DNA of 49,125 bases. Source: an uncultured bacterium. Lineage in GTDB: Bacteria > Patescibacteriota > Minisyncoccia > Moranbacterales > GWC2-37-73. Below the pieces are notes generated by a model. The model saw only the letters and a list, made by a program, of their open reading frames with translations, ran no database searches and had not been told where the DNA came from. Shown here one piece after another: positions 38,156 through 46,657 of this stretch. Each line of letters begins with the position of its first letter. Within the stretch, counting starts at the first letter, position 1. Made by a program: the position numbers and the translations under genes. Location: assembly GCA_903851135.1 (NCBI GenBank), contig CAINNK010000004.1, positions 1 through 49,125 on the forward strand. The letters are read 5' to 3'.

Positions 38156-38184
38156 TTGACTGTATCATAAAAAGGTGCTATAGT
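38156..38184 (+). promoter_or_regulatory. Promoter of the TrmB-like gene
   Basis: TTGACT (38156-38161), 17-bp spacer, TGC-TATAGT (38179-38184). Confidence 0.75.
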
Positions 38185-38230
38185 ACATAGTGTCGACGAA
38201 GTTAGTCAAAAGAATTATTAAAGAAAAAAT

Positions 38231-39061
38231 ATGCTAGACACTACATTTGAAAAATTGGGCTTAAAAAGGGAACATTCGGACGTTTATCTGGCGCTTTTGC
38301 AAGGCGGGATTATGCCAGTGGGGAAACTCGCTAAGGGACTAAAGTTCCCTCGGACCACGATTTATGGTTTGCTTGATGATTTGGCAAAAGCGGGGTTGGT
38401 GCTGCAAAATGAGCAAAACAACGTTAAACTCTGGCAGGCAATTGCGCCAGAAGGAATAAAAACGATTATTAATGAGCGTATCAATGATCTTGAAAACACT
38501 CGCAGTGGTTTTGAGTCAATGCTTGAATCGCTCAAAAAAAGCCAAAAAACAGATTTCGTGAGTCCAAAATTCCACTACTACGAAGGTGCTGATGAAATGC
38601 AGCTTATGTTTAGAGACGTGCTTTTGTATAATGATTTGCAAACTGAAGCTTGCTGGCCAATTCAAGATATGCTTAAGGTGATGGGCGAGGAATTTCTGAA
38701 TGAATTTAACAAAAAAAGAGTCAAAAGCAACATTGCGCTGCGCGTTGTTTGGCCAAGAGACAAAACCGTGGATGTGGCAGAAGATGTTTTTTTGGCACCC
38801 GGAAAAGAAGTTTTGCGTCAAACTCGCTTGGCTCCAAAGGAAATGGATTTTTCGATGGGTTATTGGGCATATGCTGACAAGGTGATGTTTCTGTCATCGC
38901 GCGCAGAAAATTTTGGCTTTATTGTGGAATCTCGGGAACTTCGGCAACTTATCAAAACTCAATTTGAAATTTTGTGGAATGTTTCCGAGGAATTGAAAGT
39001 GGATCCGCAACTAGCTAGGAATTTTGCCAAGGAGGTCGGGGAAAGATATGGCGAAGAATAA
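38231..39061 (+). CDS. TrmB family transcriptional regulator
   Basis: 276 aa. The N-terminal winged helix (about 5-70) contains DVYLALLQGGIMPVGKLAKG and the recognition segment FPRTTIYGLLDDLAKAGLV. A coiled-coil (about 78-105) and a C-terminal alpha/beta effector domain follow, as in TrmB/TrmBL proteins, which sense sugars or other metabolites. The ligand is unknown. The 10-bp inverted repeat at its promoter suggests autoregulation. The next genes follow on the same strand. Confidence 0.88.
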   Translation: MLDTTFEKLGLKREHSDVYLALLQGGIMPVGKLAKGLKFPRTTIYGLLDDLAKAGLVLQNEQNNVKLWQAIAPEGIKTIINERINDLENTRSGFESMLESLKKSQKTDFVSPKFHYYEGADEMQLMFRDVLLYNDLQTEACWPIQDMLKVMGEEFLNEFNKKRVKSNIALRVVWPRDKTVDVAEDVFLAPGKEVLRQTRLAPKEMDFSMGYWAYADKVMFLSSRAENFGFIVESRELRQLIKTQFEILWNVSEELKVDPQLARNFAKEVGERYGEE

Positions 39062-39109
39062 AGAGTTAACTTTGCACCTAAACCTTCCTCTGTCTCGTAG
39101 TACAAGCAT

Positions 39110-39520
39110 ATGGATAGAAATTTCAACGAAATCATGGATAAGCTTTCCGAAATTGAGCCGCCAAAAGGTCTGAAAGAGGCGGTTTTTCAGCGAATCGAAA
39201 AAGAGCAGGTCAAAGCTGCTCTGCGCAAGCAAAGATTTTTTCAATTCGGTCTAGCAATTTGTGGAATTTCTAGTTTTGTTGCAATAGCAATTTTTGGACG
39301 AGCAATTTTGGCTTCAGAATTTTTCAGTTTGGCAATGCTCGCTTTCTCTGACCTCAAAACCGTGCTAGCGATGTGGCAAGATTATAGTTTTTCATTGCTA
39401 GAAACTTTGCCAACTTTTTCCGTCACCGCAACCCTGTTGCCAATTTTCGCTTTCTTGATGATCCTGCGACAATATGCGAAATTTCAACAAGGAAATTGTA
39501 ATTATGCATTAAAAGTTTAA
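39110..39520 (+). CDS. Putative membrane anti-sigma-type protein, 136 aa
   Basis: A charged cytoplasmic N-terminus (about 1-42: MDRNFNEIMDKLSEIEPPKG and KEAVFQRIEKEQ) precedes two membrane segments (about 45-68, 100-122). A short helical N-terminal domain plus membrane part is the usual layout of anti-sigma factors of ECF sigmas in CPR and other bacteria, and an ECF gene lies 1.4 kb upstream. There is no zinc-binding HxxxCxxC motif, so the assignment rests on layout and context. Start of the DUF5666-MacAB gene string. Confidence 0.5.
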   Translation: MDRNFNEIMDKLSEIEPPKGLKEAVFQRIEKEQVKAALRKQRFFQFGLAICGISSFVAIAIFGRAILASEFFSLAMLAFSDLKTVLAMWQDYSFSLLETLPTFSVTATLLPIFAFLMILRQYAKFQQGNCNYALKV

Positions 39521-39542
39521 TTTATATTAAAGTAAAAAACAT

Positions 39543-40055
39543 ATGACAGACATTCAAAAAATAACGCAATCAAAATATTTCAAAACAATTGTAACTACTT
39601 TGGCAATTTTAATTGCCGGAGCAGTTATTTTTGCAATGGGCGTGCACGTGGGGGAGCGTCGCGCCAGATATTCCTATCAATGGGGCGCCAATTATGAGCG
39701 AAATTTTGTGGGTGGCCCTGACAGGATGATGAACGGGGGTCGTGAGCGATTTGATGTGCAAGCAGGTGGACCTGCTGGGCCAATGGACATGGGCCGTAAT
39801 TTCACAGGTCAGGATTTTCGCAATGGTCATGGAATTGCTGGCACCATAGTTTCAATTACTGATAGTAATATTATTATTAAGGATCGCGCTGGCAAAGAAA
39901 ATACTGTGACAGTTAGCGATAAAACGTTAATCAAAAATGGTCAAACTGATTTGAAAATCACGGATTTGAAAAATGATGAAAGTCTTGTAGTAATTGGCAA
40001 TCCGAGTGATAATGGAGTAGTTAATGCAGATTTGATTCGAGTTTTTAATAATTAA
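39543..40055 (+). CDS. Membrane-anchored DUF5666-like protein, 170 aa
   Basis: A signal anchor (about 12-34), then a Gly/Arg/Met-rich linker (about 35-95), then a small beta domain (HGIAGTIVSITDSNIIIKD, with TVSDKTLIKNG later) of the DUF5666/OB-like type. The beta domain is like that of the 43468 protein, so this operon carries one such protein at each end of the MacAB genes. Function unknown; probably a periplasmic or surface binding module for the efflux system (inference). Confidence 0.78.
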   Translation: MTDIQKITQSKYFKTIVTTLAILIAGAVIFAMGVHVGERRARYSYQWGANYERNFVGGPDRMMNGGRERFDVQAGGPAGPMDMGRNFTGQDFRNGHGIAGTIVSITDSNIIIKDRAGKENTVTVSDKTLIKNGQTDLKITDLKNDESLVVIGNPSDNGVVNADLIRVFNN

Positions 40056-40126
40056 TAAAAAGATTAATAAAAAGTAGAGCTATTCTTTGAAAGTATAAAA
40101 GAATTGAATCTTACTTGTCTCGGCAA

Positions 40127-41347
40127 ATGAAAAATTTCTGGAAAAAGCATAAAAAGTTAATTGTAATTGTTGCGTTGATTGTAATTGGTGGTGGGTATTA
40201 TTGGTATCAAAAATCCCACCAAGTCACAGCTGCTATTAAGTATAAAACTGCTGTTACTGCAAAGGGAAGCTTGATAACGTCAGTTTCTGGTAGTGGAAAT
40301 GTGGTTGTTGATCAATTGGCAACAGTTGATCCAACAATTACAGGGACAGTTTCAAATTTAGCTGTTAATGTTGGCGATAAAGTTAAAAAAGGTGCAACTT
40401 TGTTTACGATTGTTAATGATGTGCTCTCAGTGAGTAATGATCAATCATCCGCATCGCTGCAGCAATCTAAAAATTCCGTCGACTCTGCCGAGTTAAATAT
40501 TAAGCAGGCCAAGGCTGATTACAAAGCATCTAAAAGTAGTAGCAGCACGGCAACATCAGATCAAAAGAAGATATTAAATGCTAAAATAGATATAGCTGAG
40601 AGTGGCTTAGTTGCTGCTCAAAAAAGTTATACTGCAACCTTGGCAAGTTACAATAACACTCTATCTACTGGAGCGAAAAGAGCTGTAACTTCTCCAATAG
40701 ATGGAACAGTTAGTGCAATTAATGTTAAAAATGGAGATGATTTAAGTAGACTTTCTTCCGGAAGCAATGCCAGCAGCGCTCCAATGATTATCGGAGACTT
40801 AACAACGCTTAAAGCGCAGGTATCAGTAAATGAAGTTGATATTCCAAATGTTGCTATTGGTCAAAAGGTGATGATGACTTTTTCAGCTATCAGTGGCCTT
40901 ACAATTTCTGGTAAGATTGAAAAAATGGACGCGCTTGGCACACTCGCACAGGGGGTTGTGACTTATAATGTTACAGTTGGTTTTGACGCACTCGATCCTC
41001 GTATAAAGCCCAATATGAGTGTTTCTGCTAAAATTATTACACAGGTTAAGCAAGATGTAATAACTGTTCCGAATGGTGCACTTAAAACCCAAGGAAACAC
41101 AACCTACGTTCAAGTTCTCAATAATGGATCTCAAGTGCCGGAAAATCGTACGATTGAAATTGGTTCGGCAAATAATACTGATACGGAGATAGTTAGCGGC
41201 ATCAATGTTGGGGATAATGTTGTTACCCAAATAATTGATCCAAATGCGAAAACAACCACAGCAACAACCACAAGTGGAATCTCGGCTTTGAGTGGTGCCA
41301 GGGGGGGATTTGGTGGTGGAGGAGGTGGCACACGAGCTGGAGGCTAA
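40127..41347 (+). CDS. MacA-like periplasmic adaptor (HlyD family)
   Basis: 406 aa. N-terminal anchor (about 9-26), lipoyl half 1 (LAVNVGDKVKKGATLFTI), a helical hairpin (about 95-175), lipoyl half 2 (VTSPIDGTVSAINVKNGD), a beta-barrel and a membrane-proximal domain (VPNGALKTQGNTTYVQVL). The C-terminus is a Gly-rich tail. It is followed by MacB-type ATPase and permease genes, the normal MacAB order. The ATG at 40127 is chosen over a TTG 12 bp upstream. Confidence 0.9.
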   Translation: MKNFWKKHKKLIVIVALIVIGGGYYWYQKSHQVTAAIKYKTAVTAKGSLITSVSGSGNVVVDQLATVDPTITGTVSNLAVNVGDKVKKGATLFTIVNDVLSVSNDQSSASLQQSKNSVDSAELNIKQAKADYKASKSSSSTATSDQKKILNAKIDIAESGLVAAQKSYTATLASYNNTLSTGAKRAVTSPIDGTVSAINVKNGDDLSRLSSGSNASSAPMIIGDLTTLKAQVSVNEVDIPNVAIGQKVMMTFSAISGLTISGKIEKMDALGTLAQGVVTYNVTVGFDALDPRIKPNMSVSAKIITQVKQDVITVPNGALKTQGNTTYVQVLNNGSQVPENRTIEIGSANNTDTEIVSGINVGDNVVTQIIDPNAKTTTATTTSGISALSGARGGFGGGGGGTRAGG

Positions 41348-41414
41348 AAATAATCAAACTTTTTGTTTTCTTCACTTATTGACCTTGTTAGGTAATAAAT
41401 TTATTAGGAATATT

Positions 41415-42101
41415 ATGATTGAATGTAGAGATTTAAGAAAAGTATATACCAATGGAGATGTTGAAACAGTTGCCCTAAAGGGTGCTTCGTTTAGCATTGA
41501 AAAGGGAGAATTTGTGGCAATTATTGGGCCATCTGGTAGTGGAAAGTCAACTTTGATGCATATCCTTGGAGCACTTGATAGTCCAACAAGTGGCACTTAT
41601 TTTTTGGACGGCAAGGAAGTTTCAAAATTGAATGATGATGAGCTCTCAGATCTTAGGCGCGAGAAAATTGGTTTTGTTTTCCAAGCTTTCAACCTTTTGC
41701 CACGCACAACCGTTTTGCGAAATGTGATGTTACCATTGCTTTATAGTAATACTACTGAAGAGGAACGTGAGGAGCGAGCAAAGGTCTGCTTGAAATATGC
41801 AGGCATGGAAGAAAATAAGTTTTATAATCTTTCCAATCAACTTTCCGGAGGTCAAATGCAAAGAGTGGCCATTGCTCGTTCCTTAATGAATAATCCTGCT
41901 ATTATTTTGGCTGATGAGCCAACTGGAAATTTAGACACTAAGACAAGTCATATCGTCATGGAAGCTTTTCAAGAATTGCATCAAAAAGGGCACACCATTA
42001 TTTTGATTACTCATGAGCCTGAGATAGCCCAATTTGCTCAGAGGGTCATTTCTATTCGTGACGGAATTATTGAAAGTGATATTAAAAAAACAAAAAAATG
42101 A
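41415..42101 (+). CDS. MacB-type ABC transporter ATPase subunit
   Basis: 228 aa. Walker A GPSGSGKST at 38-46, the Q-loop in FVFQAFNLLP, signature LSGGQMQRV (about 142-150), Walker B ILADEPTGNLD and the H-loop THEPEIA. This is the MacB/LolD/FtsE class. AGGAA lies just upstream of the ATG at 41415; earlier in-frame starts overlap the adaptor gene and are less likely. It overlaps the permease gene by four bases (ATGA), so the two are translationally coupled. Confidence 0.93.
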   Translation: MIECRDLRKVYTNGDVETVALKGASFSIEKGEFVAIIGPSGSGKSTLMHILGALDSPTSGTYFLDGKEVSKLNDDELSDLRREKIGFVFQAFNLLPRTTVLRNVMLPLLYSNTTEEEREERAKVCLKYAGMEENKFYNLSNQLSGGQMQRVAIARSLMNNPAIILADEPTGNLDTKTSHIVMEAFQELHQKGHTIILITHEPEIAQFAQRVISIRDGIIESDIKKTKK

Positions 42102-43315
42102 TTACAATAGATATCTTAAAAGAAACATTTTGGTCGCTCTCAGCCAACAAGGCTCGCTCAGGGTTAACAATTTTGGGTATTGTGATTGGGATTGCTTCAG
42201 TAATCACCATGGTGGCAATTGGACAAGGCGCACAGAGTGCTATAGCCAGCAGTATTCAATCAATTGGATCAAACTTGATTGTTATTAGTCCTGGAGCTCA
42301 AAGAGGAACAACTGTAAGCTCAGGAAGGGGTAGTGCGCAAACATTGACAATGGATGATGCGGCAGCTATCAGTTCTCAAATTCAAAATATCAAAGCAGTT
42401 GCGCCAGAAGATTCTGGGCGCAGACAAATCACCGCTAAGGGCACAAACACCAATACTCAAGTGATTGGAACTGTGCCAGATTATATTAACGTCCGAAATA
42501 TTACAATTGATTCTGGGAATTTCATTACGAGTCAGCAGGTAACCACTTCGGCCAAGGTGGCGGTGCTTGGGCCAACCGCGAGAGATGATCTTTTTGGAGC
42601 GGGATCAAACCCAATTGGCCAAACTATTAGAATTAAAAATGTTGATTTTGATGTCATAGGGGTTACTGTTTCAAAGGGTGGTAGTGGCTTTGCTAATCCT
42701 GATGATAGTGTCTATATACCAGTGACGAGTGCGCAGCATTTCTTGTCGGGTGATACATTTGTAACAACTATAAGTGTGGCTGCTAGTGATCAAAACTCCA
42801 TGGCTTCAGTGCAACAGCAAATTACAGATTTACTTTTAAGTAGACACGCAATTTCTGATCCATTGCAAGCAGATTTCAATCTTGTGAATCAAGCTGATAT
42901 TATCGCAACAGCTTCAAGCGTGACGGGAACATTCACAATTTTATTGGCTTCTATTGCTGGAATTTCGCTTTTGGTGGGAGGGATCGGAATTATGAATATG
43001 ATGCTCACGACGGTGACCGAAAGAACTCGCGAAATTGGACTTCGTAAGGCTGTGGGAATTAAGAAGACCTATATTAATATGCAATTTTTATCGGAAGCGG
43101 TAGCACTTACTTTTCTAGGAGGATTCTTGGGTGTTTTGCTTGGACTTGGAGCATCCCTGGCGGTAACTAAATTCGGAAACATTACGACTCAGATTTCTTC
43201 TTCATCAATTTTGTTGGCTTTCGGAGTTTCAGCTGGGGTGGGAATAGTGTTTGGATTTTACCCAGCTCGGCGGGCGGCAAATTTGAGTCCAATGGAAGCG
43301 TTGAGATATGAATAG
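42098..43315 (+). CDS. MacB-type ABC transporter permease (FtsX-like)
   Basis: 405 aa. N-terminal helix (about 20-42), a large extracytoplasmic MacB core domain (about 45-270) and three C-terminal helices, with the FtsX-type segments SLLVGGIGIMNMMLTTVTER, REIGLRKAVGIKK and FYPARRAANLSPMEALRYE. It transmits force from the ATPase to export drugs, peptides or lipoproteins across the membrane. Confidence 0.93.
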   Translation: MITIDILKETFWSLSANKARSGLTILGIVIGIASVITMVAIGQGAQSAIASSIQSIGSNLIVISPGAQRGTTVSSGRGSAQTLTMDDAAAISSQIQNIKAVAPEDSGRRQITAKGTNTNTQVIGTVPDYINVRNITIDSGNFITSQQVTTSAKVAVLGPTARDDLFGAGSNPIGQTIRIKNVDFDVIGVTVSKGGSGFANPDDSVYIPVTSAQHFLSGDTFVTTISVAASDQNSMASVQQQITDLLLSRHAISDPLQADFNLVNQADIIATASSVTGTFTILLASIAGISLLVGGIGIMNMMLTTVTERTREIGLRKAVGIKKTYINMQFLSEAVALTFLGGFLGVLLGLGASLAVTKFGNITTQISSSSILLAFGVSAGVGIVFGFYPARRAANLSPMEALRYE

Positions 43316-43320
43316 GATGT

Positions 43321-43350
43321 AAATTTTTAATTTTTAATTTTTAATTTAAA
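43321..43350. repeat. AT-rich tandem heptamer (about 4 x AATTTTT)
   Basis: Low-complexity tandem repeat between the permease gene and the 43468 gene. Confidence 0.7.
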
Positions 43351-43441
43351 ATTTTTAATCAATTATTAATTTTCAAATGACGAAATTTTTTAAATATTTA
43401 TTTCTTTAGATTTAATTTCAAATTTAAAACTTAAAATTAGT

Positions 43442-43447
43442 TATAAT
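43442..43447 (+). promoter_or_regulatory. -10 box (TATAAT) of the 43468 gene
   Basis: A perfect -10 ending 20 bp before the ATG; weak -35. It suggests a separate or additional promoter for the last gene of the cassette. Confidence 0.45.
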
Positions 43448-43467
43448 AATTTTACAAACAAAACATT

Positions 43468-43947
43468 ATGAAAAAACAAAACTTAGTAATTATGTTAGTT
43501 GTAGGTTTGGTTTTATTGGGTGGTTCATTTTATGTTGGCATGCAATATGGCGCAAAAAATGTTTCCAAAGCCCAATTGGCTCAGCAGAGCAGCAGAAATG
43601 GTAGTGGCAATTTTGGTGGGGGAGCCAATGTTGGTCAACGTGGTGCAGCTGGTCAAGGAGCGCAAGGCGGCGGTCAAAGAGGTGGAGCCAATGCTGGTGG
43701 AAGTTTTGCAACTGGGCAAATTGTAGCTAAAGATGATACCAGTATTACCATTAAAACCAATGATGGCGGTTCAAAAATAGTTTTCTTTTCTGGTTCAACT
43801 GGAATTGATAAATCGGTTTCTGGAACAAATTCTGATCTTAGTGTTGGTCAACAAGTTACGGTTAGTGGAAAAGCTAGCGCCGATGGAAGTGTGGTGGCGC
43901 AAAGCATTCAAATCAGACCAACTCAACCAGCTCAGCCAGCTCAATAA
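43468..43947 (+). CDS. Membrane-anchored Gly-rich DUF5666-like protein, 159 aa
   Basis: A signal anchor (about 6-24), a Gly/Gln/Asn-rich segment (about 40-85), then a small beta domain (TGQIVAKDDTSITIKTNDGG, TVSGKASADGSVVAQSIQI). Related in plan to the 39543 protein: anchor, flexible Gly-rich linker, DUF5666-type domain. It closes the MacAB gene string. Confidence 0.8.
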   Translation: MKKQNLVIMLVVGLVLLGGSFYVGMQYGAKNVSKAQLAQQSSRNGSGNFGGGANVGQRGAAGQGAQGGGQRGGANAGGSFATGQIVAKDDTSITIKTNDGGSKIVFFSGSTGIDKSVSGTNSDLSVGQQVTVSGKASADGSVVAQSIQIRPTQPAQPAQ

Positions 43948-43962
43948 TCAAAAAAATAAAGG

Positions 43963-43997
43963 AAAACCACTGAAAATCATTTTCAGTGGTTTTTTGC
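43963..43997 (+). terminator. Terminator of the MacAB gene string
   Basis: A 14-bp stem AAACCACTGAAAAT / ATTTTCAGTGGTTT, then six T. Confidence 0.9.
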
Positions 43998-44080
43998 AGA
44001 CTAGAATTTAGATTCATGAAACTTAACTTTTCAACTTTGAAGCTGTTGTGTTAGTTAGGTTTTAGCAATATAATAAGTAA

Positions 44081-44689
44081 ATGGGTGTAGATTTTACTAA
44101 CTTTCAACAGGTTCTCGCATGGGTGATTGCGCATGGCTATCCACTGATGTTTTTAGTAATGTGTATTGAAGGTCCAACTGTGACTGCCGCCGCAACTTTC
44201 GGGGCGGTTTTGGGATATTTCAATCCCCTCATCGTCTTTGCTCTTTCAGTGACGGGCGATGTGCTTCCGGATGCTATTTATTATGTGGTTGGACGTTGGG
44301 GAGGCCTACGGGTTGTGAAAAAAATTGGTAAAAAATTTGGTCTAAGTGAAACAAGAATTGAAAAAATGGAAAAGCATATCAAACTGCATGGCGGAAAGAC
44401 TGTGGCAGTTTTGAAATACACCCCGATTTTGGCGACTCCCGGGTTAATGCTAGTGGGCGCAATGCGCATGAATTGGTGGAAATATATCTGGTTTGTTTTT
44501 ATTGTAACTGTGCAAAAAACTTTGACGTTTATGGCGATGGGCTATTTTTTTGGTCGCACCTATAACATCGGAAAATATATCCGCTATGGGGCTGTAATAC
44601 CTTTTGTAATCATAGTGCTGTACTTTGTTTTGGCTTGGCTTTATAAGCGTTATTCTCAGCGGCTTACAAACAAAATTGAAAAACTTTAG
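44081..44689 (+). CDS. DedA/SNARE-associated (VTT domain) membrane protein
   Basis: 202 aa with about 5 hydrophobic segments. FLVMCIEGPTVTAAATFGAVLGYF, the GDVLPDAIYYVVGRWGG segment (VTT-domain G-x-x-x-G-D... R-x-G) and KYTPILATPGLMLVGAMRMNWWKYI (the F/Y-x-P..R-x-x-x-G-x-x-R-M-x segment) are the DedA family blocks. DedA proteins flip polyprenyl-phosphate or phospholipid across the membrane. The next gene, a glycosyltransferase fusion, starts 4 bp after the stop, which fits lipid-linked glycan synthesis. Confidence 0.85.
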   Translation: MGVDFTNFQQVLAWVIAHGYPLMFLVMCIEGPTVTAAATFGAVLGYFNPLIVFALSVTGDVLPDAIYYVVGRWGGLRVVKKIGKKFGLSETRIEKMEKHIKLHGGKTVAVLKYTPILATPGLMLVGAMRMNWWKYIWFVFIVTVQKTLTFMAMGYFFGRTYNIGKYIRYGAVIPFVIIVLYFVLAWLYKRYSQRLTNKIEKL

Positions 44690-44693
44690 GTGT

Positions 44694-46646
44694 ATGAAAA
44701 TCGCAATTTTTTCAGATAATTTTTACCCAGAGATAAGCGGAATTTCCGACTCTGTTATTTTGCTTGGTCAAAAGTTGCAAGACATGGGACATGAGGTGCA
44801 CTATTTTGCACCAAAATATTCGAAAAAAAATTACCAGATGGCCAATGTTGAAAACAAAGAATTGGAACTTGGCAAAAATATCAAGATTCATCGTCTGTGG
44901 TCGCTGCCTTTTTTTGAATCACCAACTAATCAGGCGCGTTTTGTAATCCCCTTGGGATTGTTGGCTTGGAAATTTCGCCGAGAAAAATTCGATCTTATTC
45001 ACACCCAATCACCATTTGGCTTGGGAATCGAAGCACTTTTGATGTCCCGTTTTTTGGGCATTCCACTGCTGGGCACAAATCATACCCCGATTGAGGAATT
45101 CACTTGCTACATTCCGATTTTTGGGAAAATTATGACCACCATCAGCAAACGCTATTTTTCTTGTTATTATAACCAATGCTCCTTCATAACCACCCCGTAT
45201 CAAGGTTTGCTCGAGGATATGAGAAATAATGGTTTGCGGACTGAAAACCAAGTGCTTTCAAATCCGATTGATTTGAAAAATTTTATCTCAGTTTCGCAGG
45301 AGCGAAAAAAAGAGCTTAAGAGTAAATATAAACTTTCTGATAGCGTAGTAATATATTCAGGGCGCCTGGCTCAAGAAAAGCATGTTGATGTCATAGTGCG
45401 AGCTATGCTTGAAGTAAGGAAAAGTTTTCCAACTGCAATGTTTGTCATAACTGGGATTGGAAGCGCCGAGGCAGACCTGAAAAAACTTGTTAGTAAACTT
45501 GGTCTAGCTGAGAGTGTTAGATTTTTTGGCAGAGTAGATGAGCAAACGCACATCGAACTATATCAGGCGAGTGAAATTTTTGCCATTATGAGTACAGCTG
45601 AAGCTCAGAGCTTGAGTTTGATGAAGGCTATGGCGGTTGGCATGCCTGTGATCGGAGCTGATGCCAGGGCTTTGCCAGAATATATCAAACCAAATTGTGG
45701 CTTTATCGTTCAAGCCGGAGATATACAGAATCTGACTGAAAAAAATATCTTTTTATTGAAAAGTGTCCAGCAGAGAAAAACTTTGGGAGAAAATGGTCAG
45801 CTTTTCGTTAGTCAATTTTCAGCTTCAGCCGTTGCTAGGAAGTGGGAAGGCATCTACAAAAAAGCTCAACAAAATCAGAAAAAAAATAATTTAATAAAAA
45901 AATCTATGAAACTAAGTATTGTCATTCCAGCTTATAATGAAGAAAAATATATCGGGAGATGTTTGCAATCAGTGCTTGCTCAAATTGAAACTCTTGGAGG
46001 TCGGCGGAACATTGAAGTGATTGTGGTTAACAATGCCAGCGTGGATGCGACAGCTGAAATTGCTGGTGAATTTGCAGGTGTTTTAGTGGTTGAGGAAAGT
46101 GAAAGGGGATTGACTAAAGCTCGACAAGCAGGTTTTGATGCTTCAACAGGTGAGTTGATTGCCAATGTCGATGCGGATAGTAAGCTTCCCGCAGGTTGGA
46201 TTGAAAAGGTTTTTTCTGAATTTGAAAAAAATGAAAAATTAGTAGCACTTAGTGGACCTTTTATTTATAATCACTCATCCCGACTGTCGGCTCTTTTTGT
46301 TTGGTTTTGGTATCGGGTTGGACAGGCAACTCATTTTGTCAATCAATACATTTTGAAAAATGGAGCGATGCTGCAAGGTGGAAATTTCATTCTGCGTCGC
46401 AGCGCTTTGGAGAAAATCGGAGGCTACAATACCTCGATTGATTTTTGGGGAGAAGACACTGATATTGCCAGGAGAATTAGCAAAGTTGGCAGGGTGAAAT
46501 TCACTTTCAAATTGCCAATGATTACCTCACCAAGGAGATTTAGGAAAGACGGTTTTTTGGTGGCAGCTTGGAAATATCTGATCAATTATGTCTGGGTGCT
46601 TTTTTCTGGAAAGCCATTTTTGAAAGAATATGAAGAAATTGAATAG
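44694..46646 (+). CDS. GT4-GT2 glycosyltransferase fusion, 650 aa
   Basis: Residues 1-about 390: a GT-B fold GT4 enzyme (FSDNFYPEISGISDSV at the N-terminus, then TNHTPIEEF, YSGRLAQEKHVDVIVRAM, and E-(A/S)-x-SLSLMKAMAVGMPVIG). Residues 405-650: a GT2 (GT-A) domain (LSIVIPAYNEEKYIGRCLQS, NVDADSKLPAGWI with the DxD-like site, and NFILRRSAL, FWGEDTDIARR). The junction (about 390-405) is Lys/Asn-rich and encoded by AT-rich DNA that looks like an old intergenic space, with an in-frame ATG at 45906. The start is ATG 44694 with AGGTGT overlapping the DedA stop. The product probably adds two sugars in succession to one lipid-linked acceptor (inference). Confidence 0.88.
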   Translation: MKIAIFSDNFYPEISGISDSVILLGQKLQDMGHEVHYFAPKYSKKNYQMANVENKELELGKNIKIHRLWSLPFFESPTNQARFVIPLGLLAWKFRREKFDLIHTQSPFGLGIEALLMSRFLGIPLLGTNHTPIEEFTCYIPIFGKIMTTISKRYFSCYYNQCSFITTPYQGLLEDMRNNGLRTENQVLSNPIDLKNFISVSQERKKELKSKYKLSDSVVIYSGRLAQEKHVDVIVRAMLEVRKSFPTAMFVITGIGSAEADLKKLVSKLGLAESVRFFGRVDEQTHIELYQASEIFAIMSTAEAQSLSLMKAMAVGMPVIGADARALPEYIKPNCGFIVQAGDIQNLTEKNIFLLKSVQQRKTLGENGQLFVSQFSASAVARKWEGIYKKAQQNQKKNNLIKKSMKLSIVIPAYNEEKYIGRCLQSVLAQIETLGGRRNIEVIVVNNASVDATAEIAGEFAGVLVVEESERGLTKARQAGFDASTGELIANVDADSKLPAGWIEKVFSEFEKNEKLVALSGPFIYNHSSRLSALFVWFWYRVGQATHFVNQYILKNGAMLQGGNFILRRSALEKIGGYNTSIDFWGEDTDIARRISKVGRVKFTFKLPMITSPRRFRKDGFLVAAWKYLINYVWVLFSGKPFLKEYEEIE

Positions 46647-46657
46647 ACTACAATTTT

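Noticed and set aside
41292-41414. Longer N-terminus of the MacB-type ATPase overlapping the adaptor gene
   Set aside because: ABC ATPases of this class begin with MI-x2-x-x-L-x-K-x-Y as at 41415, where AGGAA precedes the ATG.
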